NCBI GenBank assembly: GCA_030150335.1
Contig: JASLGC010000269.1
Location: 1 to 19,084 of the forward strand
Source: Flavobacterium sp.
Lineage (GTDB): Bacteria; Bacteroidota; Bacteroidia; Flavobacteriales; Flavobacteriaceae
Reading direction: 5' to 3'
DNA: 19,084 nucleotides
Shown here: piece by piece, positions 1 to 7,311 of the stretch
How the letters are laid out: every line of letters begins with the position of its first letter
Numbering within the stretch: position 1 is the stretch's first letter
The notes under the pieces: model-generated
Told to the model about the DNA's origin: nothing
Seen by the model: the letters and a program-made list of their open reading frames with translations, nothing else
Database searches by the model: none
Program-made: the position numbers and the translations under genes

Positions 1-569
1 ACCTTAACTCTTGCAAACTTTTCTCTGATTAAGGTTTTAAAACCGTAGTGTCTTGTAACATCTTGAGCGTTAAAACCAATTGTTTTTAAATCAAGGTGAT
101 TAGCTATATATACAGCTCTTTCATTGTGAAAAGGTTGAGAAATAATAGTAAATTCATCTTGACCAAAAATTTCTTTCATTCGATAGACAGAGTCTAATGT
201 TCTAAAACCAGCATAATCTAAATAGATTTTTTCCTCTGGAATTCCCTTTCCCACAAGAGCCATCTTCATATCTTCAGGTTCGTTATAATCCTTTCTACTA
301 TTATCTCCACTTACAACTATATAATCTAATTTACCACTTTTATACAGTGCAGCAGCAGCTTCAATGCGGTAGGTAAAATAATAATTTAATCTACCACTTG
401 CTAAATGCTTTGCAGTTCCTAATACAAGACCTACCTTATTATGAGGGATTTCTTCCGCAGTGTCGTATAGTTGCTTTTCCGTAGTCGCTTTCACTCTGTA
501 ATTAGCGAATAGGATCAACAAAAGAACAGCAAATAAGGCAATAGTAATTAAGTAAAATAGTTTTTTCAT
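1..569 (-). CDS. SanA/YdcF-type (DUF218) membrane-anchored protein, C-terminus cut by the window edge
   Basis: I translated this frame from the ATG at 569 down to position 1, giving 189 codons with no stop, so the C-terminus lies outside the window. Residues 3-23 form one hydrophobic N-terminal membrane anchor. The rest follows the DUF218 pattern: a strand ending LVLGT at 48-52, a conserved-looking helix with RIEAAAALYKSG at 68-79, VVSGD at 85-89, EPEDMK at 97-102, GIPEEKIYLD at 109-118 and a TLDSVYR helix at 124-130. In E. coli the SanA relatives of this fold affect envelope permeability, including vancomycin sensitivity at high temperature; the biochemical reaction is unsettled. The start lies 40 bases after the helicase stop with no TAnnTTTG box between, so read-through from the helicase promoter is likely. 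Family assignment is fairly safe; function is inferred from the family only. Confidence 0.8.
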   Translation of the reverse strand, partial: MKKLFYLITIALFAVLLLILFANYRVKATTEKQLYDTAEEIPHNKVGLVLGTAKHLASGRLNYYFTYRIEAAAALYKSGKLDYIVVSGDNSRKDYNEPEDMKMALVGKGIPEEKIYLDYAGFRTLDSVYRMKEIFGQDEFTIISQPFHNERAVYIANHLDLKTIGFNAQDVTRHYGFKTLIREKFARVK

Positions 570-609
570 AAAAGATTATTAAACTATAAAGATAAAAGAA
601 AACACCAGT

Positions 610-1857
610 TTAGTACCAGCGTTTTTTATTCTTCTTAGAGTTTTCAGATTTTCGAGAATTACTTTGTCCTGGTTTTTTTCTGTAATCTTTTTTCTGTCCC
701 ACAGTTCCATTCTTGTCATTTTCTTTCCAAGGGAACGGATGATCAGTAACAATCTTAGGTTGAGAACGAGTAAATTTCACAATTTCGCTCCAGTAATTCT
801 TTTCAGATTTATCACAGAATGAAACAGCGACACCCTCATTTCCAGCTCTACCAGTACGTCCGATACGGTGTACAAATGTTTCAGGAATATTAGGTAAGTC
901 ATAGTTAATTACAATAGGTAATGAATCAATATCAATTCCTCTTGCAGCAATATCAGTAGCAACTAAAACAGCTGTTTCTTTATTTTTAAAACTATCTAAT
1001 GCTTCTTGACGTGCAGTTTGAGATTTATCTCCGTGAAAAGAAGCAGCGTTAATTCCATTTTTGATCAAATGCTCTACTACTACATCAGCACCACTTTTTG
1101 TTCTTGTGAATACTAAAACGTCAGACAGTTTTTCGTTTCGAACAATGTGATATAACAATTTCTTTTTGTCTCCTTTCTCTACAAAGTAAACTTTTTGTTT
1201 TACCGTTTTAGCACTTGAAGAAATAGAATCTACAGCAACATACTCTGGTTTTTGTAAAAATTCATGAGCCAATTCGCGGATAGCTAAAGGCATCGTAGCA
1301 GAGAATAAAAGAGTTTGTCTGTTAGAAGGAGTCAATTGGATCAGTTTTTTCACCTCATCAATGAATCCCATATCTAACATTAAGTCAGCCTCATCAAGTA
1401 CTAAAAAGTGTAAGTGATCAAGGTCTAAGTGTTTTTGCTTATATAAATCCAACAAACGTCCAGGAGTACCAATGATAACATCAGCACCTTTGTTTAATTG
1501 TTCGATTTGTGGTTTGATAGACATACCACCGTAAAGTGTAATATGTGTAACATTTGTGTATTTAGCGTATTTCTCAAAATTATCACCAATCTGAACAGCA
1601 AGTTCACGAGTAGGAGTAACGATTAATACTTTCGCTTTCTTTGCTTTTTTTGTATTCCCAATTTTGTGTAAGTAGTGGATAATAGGCATTGCAAAAGCAG
1701 CCGTTTTTCCAGTACCTGTTTGCGCACAACCAATTAAGTCTTTTTCCGCTAAGATTAACGGAATAACTTTTTGTTGAATAGGAGTAGGTTCTTTGTATCC
1801 AAGTTCCTCTACAGCACGTAATATATTGTTATTTAAATGTAAGTCTTCAAATGTCAT
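610..1857 (-). CDS. DEAD-box ATP-dependent RNA helicase, RhlE-like
   Basis: A cytoplasmic RNA-remodelling ATPase of superfamily 2. From the ATG at 1857 it is 415 residues and carries the full motif set: Q motif GYKEPTPIQ (20-28), Walker A AQTGTGKT (45-52), PTRELA, TPGRL, DEAD (155-158), SAT (186-188), then in the second RecA domain the ARGID and HRIGRTGR motifs. The C-terminal tail after about residue 370 is basic and low-complexity, as is usual for RNA-binding tails of RhlE/CshA-type enzymes. An in-frame TTG at 1881 would add eight residues, but that codon overlaps the -7 promoter box at 1879-1886, so the ATG at 1857 is the real start. The exact subfamily (RhlE, DeaD or CshA) and the RNA target cannot be settled from sequence. 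Likely roles are ribosome assembly or RNA decay. Confidence 0.95.
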   Translation of the reverse strand: MTFEDLHLNNNILRAVEELGYKEPTPIQQKVIPLILAEKDLIGCAQTGTGKTAAFAMPIIHYLHKIGNTKKAKKAKVLIVTPTRELAVQIGDNFEKYAKYTNVTHITLYGGMSIKPQIEQLNKGADVIIGTPGRLLDLYKQKHLDLDHLHFLVLDEADLMLDMGFIDEVKKLIQLTPSNRQTLLFSATMPLAIRELAHEFLQKPEYVAVDSISSSAKTVKQKVYFVEKGDKKKLLYHIVRNEKLSDVLVFTRTKSGADVVVEHLIKNGINAASFHGDKSQTARQEALDSFKNKETAVLVATDIAARGIDIDSLPIVINYDLPNIPETFVHRIGRTGRAGNEGVAVSFCDKSEKNYWSEIVKFTRSQPKIVTDHPFPWKENDKNGTVGQKKDYRKKPGQSNSRKSENSKKNKKRWY

Positions 1858-1878
1858 AAAAAAGTAAAATATTTTAGG

Positions 1879-1886
1879 CAAAGGTA
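1879..1886 (-). promoter_or_regulatory. Bacteroidota -7 promoter box for the DEAD-box helicase
   Basis: On the minus strand the bases read TACCTTTG, an exact match to TAnnTTTG. Transcription would start near 1873-1874, leaving about 16 bases before the ATG at 1857. No clear TTG -33 element sits at the expected distance. Confidence 0.5.
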
Positions 1887-1962
1887 CTGTATTTGAAATT
1901 AGTTTAACTTATAAAATTCAAGTTATGGAAGGAATTGTAGTTAAAAATAATATTTTATTAAG

Positions 1963-2199
1963 GTGGTAGTTGTTTTTGCAAGTTGTTTTATAATAGGTTG
2001 TTATGCTTTTTTTGAGATGAAGAAATGACTATGCTTATATGTTTTATGAACAGAAAAATAGTTTGAAAATGCTAAAGAATAAAAAGGGACTCAATGTCAG
2101 TTGATTTATAATAATGGAATTCTTGTAAATACTTGTGTTTACAAGGGAACTCAAGAAAGGAATAAACTATTTCAGACCAATTCTTTGTTTGATGAGTAG
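1963..2199 (+). pseudogene. Possible decayed coding remnant in the gene-poor stretch after the helicase promoter
   Basis: One frame from 1963 to the TAG at 2197-2199 reads like protein but is broken by several stops. It opens with a hydrophobic, signal-like run (VVVVFASCFIIGCYAFF). After in-frame stops at about 2026, 2047, 2059 and 2080 it continues as QLIYNNGILVNTCVYKG and then QERNKLFQTNSLFDE. Between about 2040 and 2106 a neighbouring frame gives MFYEQKNSLKMLKNKKGLNV, so a frameshift is plausible. The short repeat-like IYNNG...VYKG pattern faintly recalls MORN/YwqK-type repeats, but I cannot assign a family. The stops could equally mean this is random AT-rich DNA. Confidence 0.25.
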
Positions 2200-2237
2200 T
2201 TCAAAAAAACTGTACAGTAGAAAACAGGATTATCAAC

Positions 2238-2255
2238 TATAACTGAACAGTTATA
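2238..2255. repeat. Short inverted repeat TATAAC-N6-GTTATA
   Basis: A six-base inverted repeat with a six-base spacer in the gene-poor interval. No gene start lies nearby, so no operator role can be argued. Confidence 0.3.
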
Positions 2256-2290
2256 AGAGGACGAGACAGATTTTGTGTTGAAAAAAATTT

Positions 2291-2366
2291 GGGTGCTCCC
2301 ATAGTGGTACCATAGTGCTCCCATAATGCTCCCATAAGAATTATGGGAATTATTGGGAGCACTATG
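2291..2366. repeat. Intergenic repeat block forming a long imperfect hairpin
   Basis: The ten-base unit TGCTCCCATA occurs three times in the same direction (2294-2303, 2316-2325, 2327-2336), followed by its inverted form. The outer arms CATAGTGCTCCCA (2311-2323) and TGGGAGCACTATG (2354-2366) are perfectly complementary over 13 bases. Inside them TAAT (2324-2327) pairs with ATTA (2349-2352) and TCCCATAA (2330-2337) with TTATGGGA (2341-2348), leaving a three-base loop. About 25 base pairs form within 56 bases, interrupted only by one single-base and one two-base bulge. It is not followed by a T-tract and is not a normal terminator. It resembles a REP-like or MITE-like intergenic element, which only other copies in the genome could confirm. 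Confidence 0.6.
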
Positions 2367-2421
2367 TAATCATTATGTTTAGATTATGGTAGCAATGCTA
2401 ATGAGATACGCAGGATATTAA

Positions 2422-2445
2422 AACAAGGTATTGATATACCTTGTT
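2422..2445. repeat. Perfect 10-base inverted repeat with a 4-base loop
   Basis: AACAAGGTAT (2422-2431) and ATACCTTGTT (2436-2445) are exact reverse complements around TGAT. A T-run occurs on the plus strand at 2460-2468, too far away for a standard intrinsic terminator. It may be a relic terminator or part of the same repeat-rich interval as the 2291-2366 hairpin. Confidence 0.45.
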
Positions 2446-2529
2446 CTCAAAGCGGTTTGTGTTTTTTTGTGTGTACATAAATAGGTTGTGTATTCTGTAC
2501 TTTTGGAAAATTATAAATAAAATAGGGAC

Positions 2530-2559
2530 AAAAAAAATCCCCAACTTTCGTTGAGGATT
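2530..2559 (-). terminator. Intrinsic terminator of the udk-mutB operon
   Basis: On the minus strand AATCCTCAAC, loop GAAA, GTTGGGGATT forms a 10-base-pair stem with one G-U pair. An eight-base T-run follows at once (A2530-A2537 on the plus strand). It lies about 40 bases past the mutB stop. Confidence 0.85.
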
Positions 2560-2600
2560 AATGTAAATAAAGACTTGTCAGATCGTCTTTGAAATATATT

Positions 2601-4730
2601 TTATGCTTCGTCTCCGATTAGGATTTCAAGCATTGTAATAGCGGCTTCACTAATTTTAGTACCAGGACCAAATACAGCAACTGCACCGGCGTCGAATAAG
2701 AATTGGTAATCTTGTGCAGGAATTACTCCTCCTACAATAACCATAATGTCATCTCGACCGTATTTTTTTAATTCTTCAATAACTTGAGGAACTAATGTTT
2801 TATGACCAGCTGCTAAAGAAGAAACTCCTAAAGCGTGAACGTCATTTTCTACTGCTTGCTTAGCTGCTTCAGCAGGGGTTTGGAATAATGGGCCTATGTC
2901 CACGTCAAAACCAACGTCTGCATATCCAGTAGCTACTACCTTTGCACCACGGTCATGACCATCTTGTCCCATTTTCGCAATCATAATACGAGGGCGACGA
3001 CCTTCGATATCAGCAAATTTATCTGCTAATTCTTTTGCTCTTTTAAAGCTTTTATCGTCTTTTATTTCTTTACTATACACACCACTTACAGATTGAATTT
3101 GTGCTTTAAATCTACCAAATACACTTTCCAGTGCATCACTAATTTCACCTAACGTAGCTCTTAATTTAGCAGCTTCAATAGCTAATGCTAATAAGTTACC
3201 TTCACCTGTTTTAGCAGAAGTAGTCAGTGCAGCTAATGCCTCTGCTACTTTCTGATTATCACGCGTAGCTTTAATTTGATTTAATCGGTCAATTTGTTGC
3301 TTGCGAACTGTTTGGTTATCAACTTCTAAAATGTGTAATGGGTCTTCTTTTTCTAATCGGTATTGGTTTACACCAACGATAATATCTTGCCCACTGTCAA
3401 TACGCGCTTGTTTACGTGCTGCAGCTTCTTCAATACGAAGTTTAGGAATACCAGCTTCAATAGCCTTAGTCATTCCGCCTAATTCTTCAACTTCTTCTAT
3501 TAATGCCCACGCTTTTTGTGCAATCTCTTGCGTTAAGTTTTCTACATAATAACTACCTGCCCAAGGGTCAACCGTTTTACATAGTTTGGTTTCTTCTTGC
3601 AAGAAGATTTGCGTATTACGAGCAATTCTCGCTGAGAAATCAGTTGGAAGAGCAATAGCCTCATCAAGAGCATTAGTGTGCAACGATTGCGTACCACCAA
3701 AAGCTGCTGCTGCTGCTTCAATAGCTGTTCTCGCTACGTTGTTAAATGGATCTTGTTCTGTTAAACTCCATCCAGATGTTTGACAGTGAGTTCTCAAAGC
3801 CAATGACTTTTCAGAAGTAGGGTTGAATTGTTTAAGTAGTTTTGCCCATAACATTCTACCAGCACGCATTTTGGCGATTTCCATAAAATGGTTCATTCCA
3901 ATAGCCCAGAAGAACGAAAGTCTTGGTGCAAATTCATCAATTTTCATTCCCGCTGCCAATCCAGTACGGATGTATTCTAATCCGTCTGCTAATGTATAAG
4001 CTAACTCAATGTCTGCTGTAGCACCTGCTTCTTGCATGTGATAACCAGAGATTGAAATTGAGTTGAACTTAGGCATATTCTTACTTGTATATTCAAAAAT
4101 ATCAGCGATAATTTTCATAGAAGGACTTGGTGGGTAGATATATGTATTACGCACCATGAACTCTTTTAGAATGTCGTTCTGAATAGTTCCTGATAATAAT
4201 TTAGGGTCAACGCCTTGCTCTAATGCTGCTACGATGTAGAAAGCCATAATAGGCAATACCGCACCGTTCATTGTCATTGAAACAGACATTTCTCCTAATG
4301 GGATTTGGTCAAAGAGTATTTTCATATCTTCAACGCTGTCTATTGCAACTCCTGCTTTTCCAACATCACCCACTACACGCTCGTGATCCGAGTCGTATCC
4401 ACGGTGAGTAGCTAAGTCAAAAGCCACAGATAGCCCTTTTTGTCCTGCTGCTAAGTTTCTTCTGTAGAAAGCATTACTTTCTTCTGCAGTAGAGAAACCT
4501 GCATATTGACGAATAGTCCACGGACGGCGTACATACATGGTTGAATATGGACCTCTTAGATTAGGGGCAAAACCAGCTGCAAATCCGATGTGTTCTATGT
4601 TTTCTAAATCAGTCTCGCTATATACTTTATTAATAGCAATACCTTCGGCAGTTGTAAACTCCGAAGTTTCTGATTGATTTCTGATAGCAGAAGTATCAAT
4701 CTCTAAATGGTGTAAATCCTTTCTTTTCAT
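2601..4730 (-). CDS. mutB: Methylmalonyl-CoA mutase, large (catalytic) subunit
   Basis: Coenzyme-B12-dependent enzyme interconverting (R)-methylmalonyl-CoA and succinyl-CoA, linking propionate and branched-chain catabolism, or propionate formation, to the TCA cycle. At 709 residues it is full length for the family. The N-terminal two thirds is the substrate-binding TIM barrel, with the characteristic GPYSTMYVRRPWTIRQYAGF and the following ESNAFYRRNLAAGQKGLSVA segment. The C-terminal third is the cobalamin-binding domain, with the base-off motif DGHDRG at 590-595 (ligand His592), then GFDVDIGPLFQTP and the VIVGGVIP strand. Its ATG lies three bases after the mutA stop, so the two subunits are made together as an alpha-beta heterodimer. 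It is the last gene of the udk operon and is followed by a clear terminator. No MeaB/ArgK chaperone or epimerase gene is in the window. Confidence 0.97.
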   Translation of the reverse strand: MKRKDLHHLEIDTSAIRNQSETSEFTTAEGIAINKVYSETDLENIEHIGFAAGFAPNLRGPYSTMYVRRPWTIRQYAGFSTAEESNAFYRRNLAAGQKGLSVAFDLATHRGYDSDHERVVGDVGKAGVAIDSVEDMKILFDQIPLGEMSVSMTMNGAVLPIMAFYIVAALEQGVDPKLLSGTIQNDILKEFMVRNTYIYPPSPSMKIIADIFEYTSKNMPKFNSISISGYHMQEAGATADIELAYTLADGLEYIRTGLAAGMKIDEFAPRLSFFWAIGMNHFMEIAKMRAGRMLWAKLLKQFNPTSEKSLALRTHCQTSGWSLTEQDPFNNVARTAIEAAAAAFGGTQSLHTNALDEAIALPTDFSARIARNTQIFLQEETKLCKTVDPWAGSYYVENLTQEIAQKAWALIEEVEELGGMTKAIEAGIPKLRIEEAAARKQARIDSGQDIIVGVNQYRLEKEDPLHILEVDNQTVRKQQIDRLNQIKATRDNQKVAEALAALTTSAKTGEGNLLALAIEAAKLRATLGEISDALESVFGRFKAQIQSVSGVYSKEIKDDKSFKRAKELADKFADIEGRRPRIMIAKMGQDGHDRGAKVVATGYADVGFDVDIGPLFQTPAEAAKQAVENDVHALGVSSLAAGHKTLVPQVIEELKKYGRDDIMVIVGGVIPAQDYQFLFDAGAVAVFGPGTKISEAAITMLEILIGDEA

Positions 4731-4733
4731 ACC

Positions 4734-6104
4734 TTATTGTTTTGTTATTTTTTCCTCTTCCAACCTGTTTTGTTCATACGCTTCAGAAAGACGTCTTTCT
4801 ATAATCGGCACGATTAAGGTTTTACGAGGATTTTGTTTAACAAACGGATATAATTCAAGGTCATGGCTCATTAGATCTTGAGGGTTAGGATACTTGTTAG
4901 TTCCCAATAGTACTTCTTTTCCACTGTTGAACAATTCTTGTTCTTTGTGGGCACTCTCATTAATTTTCTTTTGAATAGTTCCTTCGATTAACGAAGTAAT
5001 AAGTCCATCTGCCTTCTCAATTTGCTTGAATACAGCTAATGCCTTTTCAGCCAATTGCAAGGTGATGTTTTCTATATAATAAGCACCTTCGGCAGGGTTA
5101 TCCACTGCGTCAAAGTAGCTTTCTTTTTTCAAAATTAAAAGTTGGTTACGCGCAATACGATCTCCAAATTCATTTTCTTTGTGATAGATAGTGTCGTAGG
5201 CCAAGTTGCTTACGAAATCAGCTCCCCCTAAAATAGCACTCATACATTCTGTAGTCGTACGCAACATATTTACATTGTAGTCATACAATGTTTTGTTTCT
5301 TTTAGTAGGAACAGCAAGAAGCTTGATGTTGATATCTGCATGGTATTCTTTAATCACCATCTCTGCTAACATTCTTATCGCACGTAGCTTACTTATTTCA
5401 AAAAAATAATTAGTACCTACTGCAACTTCAATGTAAATAGTATTGTTGATTTTGTCGACTCTATTTAGATATTCGTTTAGATGAGCTAAGGCATAAGCAA
5501 TTTGCTGTACCATATTAGCCCCTGCATTTTGATAAGTAGCAGTATTGATAACAATAGCCGAATTGGATGCTTTAGTAAGACATTCTTTAAGGTTTTTGAA
5601 ATCTGTGTTCAAGTTTTCGAACCAGTTTCCATCAATGGTTAATTGATGAATAGGGTCTAATAAAATAGAGATGGAATACTTGTTTGCTTGTGCAAATGCA
5701 GCAAGCTCGGTAGTATATTTTGCATTTAAGAAATTAAATACAAAAAAATAGGTGTGCTGTTGAGGTAATTTACTCAATAGAACTTTGCTGTCAATCGTTG
5801 GATTGTCAATCGTAAAGTAAATAATCTCAGCACCTCTTTTTAAAGTATCTAAAGCTTTATCAATGGATTTGTTTGTATCAAATACATAGATACGCTGTAC
5901 AATTTTGAAATCACTTGTTTTTGTATCAATCGGTAGAGCTTTGTGGTCACAATCATTGTGATAGAAGGGTCTTACTTTAATTCCCTCTAAACTCTCCCAT
6001 ACAAGTGTTTCGTTGTAGTCAGCGCCCTTTAAATCATATTGTATCTGATTTTTCCATGCTTTAGAAGATACTTTTTCAAATTCTTCAAATAATTGGTTGG
6101 TCAT
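4734..6104 (-). CDS. mutA: Methylmalonyl-CoA mutase, small (non-catalytic) subunit, short form without a B12 domain
   Basis: Partner subunit of the mutase encoded directly downstream. At 456 residues it corresponds to the barrel part of the small subunit. Recognisable segments include QIQYDLKGADY near the N-terminus, ISKLRAIRMLAEMV, the TTTECMSAILGGADF stretch, and EFGDRIARNQLLILKKES followed by NPAEGAYYIENIT, which parallel the large-subunit segments around its RIARNTQIFLQEE and DPWAGSYYVEN. The protein ends at KQNPRKTLIVPIIERRLSEAYEQ, so the C-terminal cobalamin-like domain of longer homologues (over 600 residues) is absent. That domain does not bind B12 in the classical small subunit, so its loss need not harm activity. 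The ATG is 18 bases after the stop of the upstream division gene, consistent with one transcript. Confidence 0.93.
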   Translation of the reverse strand: MTNQLFEEFEKVSSKAWKNQIQYDLKGADYNETLVWESLEGIKVRPFYHNDCDHKALPIDTKTSDFKIVQRIYVFDTNKSIDKALDTLKRGAEIIYFTIDNPTIDSKVLLSKLPQQHTYFFVFNFLNAKYTTELAAFAQANKYSISILLDPIHQLTIDGNWFENLNTDFKNLKECLTKASNSAIVINTATYQNAGANMVQQIAYALAHLNEYLNRVDKINNTIYIEVAVGTNYFFEISKLRAIRMLAEMVIKEYHADINIKLLAVPTKRNKTLYDYNVNMLRTTTECMSAILGGADFVSNLAYDTIYHKENEFGDRIARNQLLILKKESYFDAVDNPAEGAYYIENITLQLAEKALAVFKQIEKADGLITSLIEGTIQKKINESAHKEQELFNSGKEVLLGTNKYPNPQDLMSHDLELYPFVKQNPRKTLIVPIIERRLSEAYEQNRLEEEKITKQ

Positions 6105-6122
6105 AATAGTTGGTTGTCAAGA

Positions 6123-6446
6123 TTAATTAGCAGGTATAGTATCAAATTCTACAATATAGATGTCTTCATTGGCACGTTTCATATAATAATTTTCACGTGC
6201 ATACTTTTCAGTAGCATCTCCACTCTTTAATCCTTTGATAGCTTGCCTGTCTTTATCAATTTCTTTTTCAAAGTATTCTTTATTTCCTTCAAGCTTATCA
6301 ATTTCTTTATTAATAACCCTGTGTTCCATGAAAGAATAGCTGTCGAAAAACGTTATCCAAATTACAAAAATAAGACCTACTAAAAAAAAAGGATTTTTTA
6401 GTAGTCTTAAATAATTGAATTTTTTCAGGCTATCAAGTATTTTCAT
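6123..6446 (-). CDS. Septum formation initiator family protein (FtsB/DivIC-like)
   Basis: A 107-residue bitopic membrane protein. A short basic cytoplasmic start is followed by one membrane segment at about residues 19-37 (NPFFLVGLIFVIWITFF). A charged, probably coiled-coil stretch follows at about 42-75, then the family-typical YARENYYMKRANEDIYIVEF region, which is the conserved end of FtsB/DivIC proteins. In other bacteria these proteins bridge FtsL, FtsQ/DivIB and the FtsWI septal peptidoglycan synthase. It lies 15 bases after udk and 18 before mutA, so it is probably cotranscribed with metabolic genes rather than within a dcw cluster. I leave the symbol open because FtsB and DivIC cannot be separated by sequence alone. 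Confidence 0.88.
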   Translation of the reverse strand: MKILDSLKKFNYLRLLKNPFFLVGLIFVIWITFFDSYSFMEHRVINKEIDKLEGNKEYFEKEIDKDRQAIKGLKSGDATEKYARENYYMKRANEDIYIVEFDTIPAN

Positions 6447-6461
6447 ATCCTAAATAGGTGG

Positions 6462-7070
6462 TTAACCGATTTTTTCGTTAATTACTGTGCGTACTATATC
6501 AATAGCAACAGTATTGTAAGTATCATTAGGAATAATGATATCAGCATAGGCCTTAGAAGGCTCAATAAATTGATCGTGCATTGGTTTTAAAGTAGTTTGG
6601 TAACGACTTAAAACTTCGATCATATCACGTCCTCTGTCAGCTATATCTCTTTTTAGACGTCTAATTAAACGCTCGTCAGAGTCAGCGTGAACAAATATTT
6701 TAATATCACACATGTCTCTAAGTTCAGGGTGACATAAAATCAAAATACCTTCTACAATCATTACTTTTCTCGGATGAGTAAGTACATAATCGTCAGTACG
6801 GTTGTGTTTCACAAAAGAATAAACAGGTTGATTAATACTGTTCCCTTCTTTTAATTCTCTTAAATGCTTTACTAATAATTCAAAGTCTATTGATCTTGGG
6901 TGATCAAAGTTGATTAAAGTACGCTCTTCTAAAGATAGATTGTCGGTTGCTTTGTAGTATGAATCTTGTGAAATAACGCCTACTTCAGTTTCAGGCAGTT
7001 CATTCATAATTTGGTGAACTACTGTTGTTTTACCACTTCCAGTTCCTCCGGCTATTCCTATAATTAGCAT
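6462..7070 (-). CDS. udk: Uridine kinase
   Basis: Pyrimidine salvage enzyme that phosphorylates uridine and cytidine with ATP or GTP, in the cytoplasm. It is 202 residues, the usual length. The P-loop GGTGSGKT is at residues 8-15, followed by the nucleoside-binding SQDSYYK and the NFDHPRSIDFELL segment typical of Udk. VMIVEGILIL and then the RLIRRLKRDIADRGRDM lid follow. It is the first gene of the run udk, ftsB/divIC-like, mutA, mutB, all on the minus strand with gaps of 15, 18 and 3 bases. A -7 promoter box lies at 7089-7096 upstream of the ATG. Confidence 0.95.
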   Translation of the reverse strand: MLIIGIAGGTGSGKTTVVHQIMNELPETEVGVISQDSYYKATDNLSLEERTLINFDHPRSIDFELLVKHLRELKEGNSINQPVYSFVKHNRTDDYVLTHPRKVMIVEGILILCHPELRDMCDIKIFVHADSDERLIRRLKRDIADRGRDMIEVLSRYQTTLKPMHDQFIEPSKAYADIIIPNDTYNTVAIDIVRTVINEKIG

Positions 7071-7088
7071 GTCTTAATATATTTTTAG

Positions 7089-7096
7089 CAAAAATA
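7089..7096 (-). promoter_or_regulatory. Putative -7 box of the udk operon promoter
   Basis: TATTTTTG on the minus strand matches TAnnTTTG and predicts a start about 13-15 bases before the udk ATG. The -33 element is not clear, so this is a half match. Confidence 0.4.
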
Positions 7097-7248
7097 GAAA
7101 TTAATCAACGAGAGTAGAAACATTTTTTAGTTTAAAGTGCTTTTTTACATTTTCTTATATAAATTTTAATACATCTATTAGACAGTAAGATATGGTTATT
7201 TATGATAGTATAAAAGCTTATTGTTTATAATTATTCTAAATAAAGCGT

Positions 7249-7256
7249 TATCTTTG
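7249..7256 (+). promoter_or_regulatory. Putative -7 box for the siderophore-interacting-protein-family gene
   Basis: TATCTTTG matches TAnnTTTG, about 55 bases before the ATG at 7312. The nearest TTG (7221-7223) is 25 bases away, a little long. No obvious iron-responsive operator is recognisable. Confidence 0.45.
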
Positions 7257-7311
7257 CTTTATGTACCGATTCAGATAAATGAAATGGGTATTAATGAATA
7301 AGATATTATAA

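Noticed and set aside
2294..2336. CRISPR-like array from the three TGCTCCCATA units
   Set aside because: The units are 10 bases with irregular spacing (12 bases and 1 base), there are no spacers of constant length, and no cas genes are present.
3301..3783. Plus-strand open frames inside mutB (3301-3549 and 3586-3783)
   Set aside because: They are antisense shadows of a fully supported gene; composition is Ser/Ala/Cys-rich with no recognisable features.
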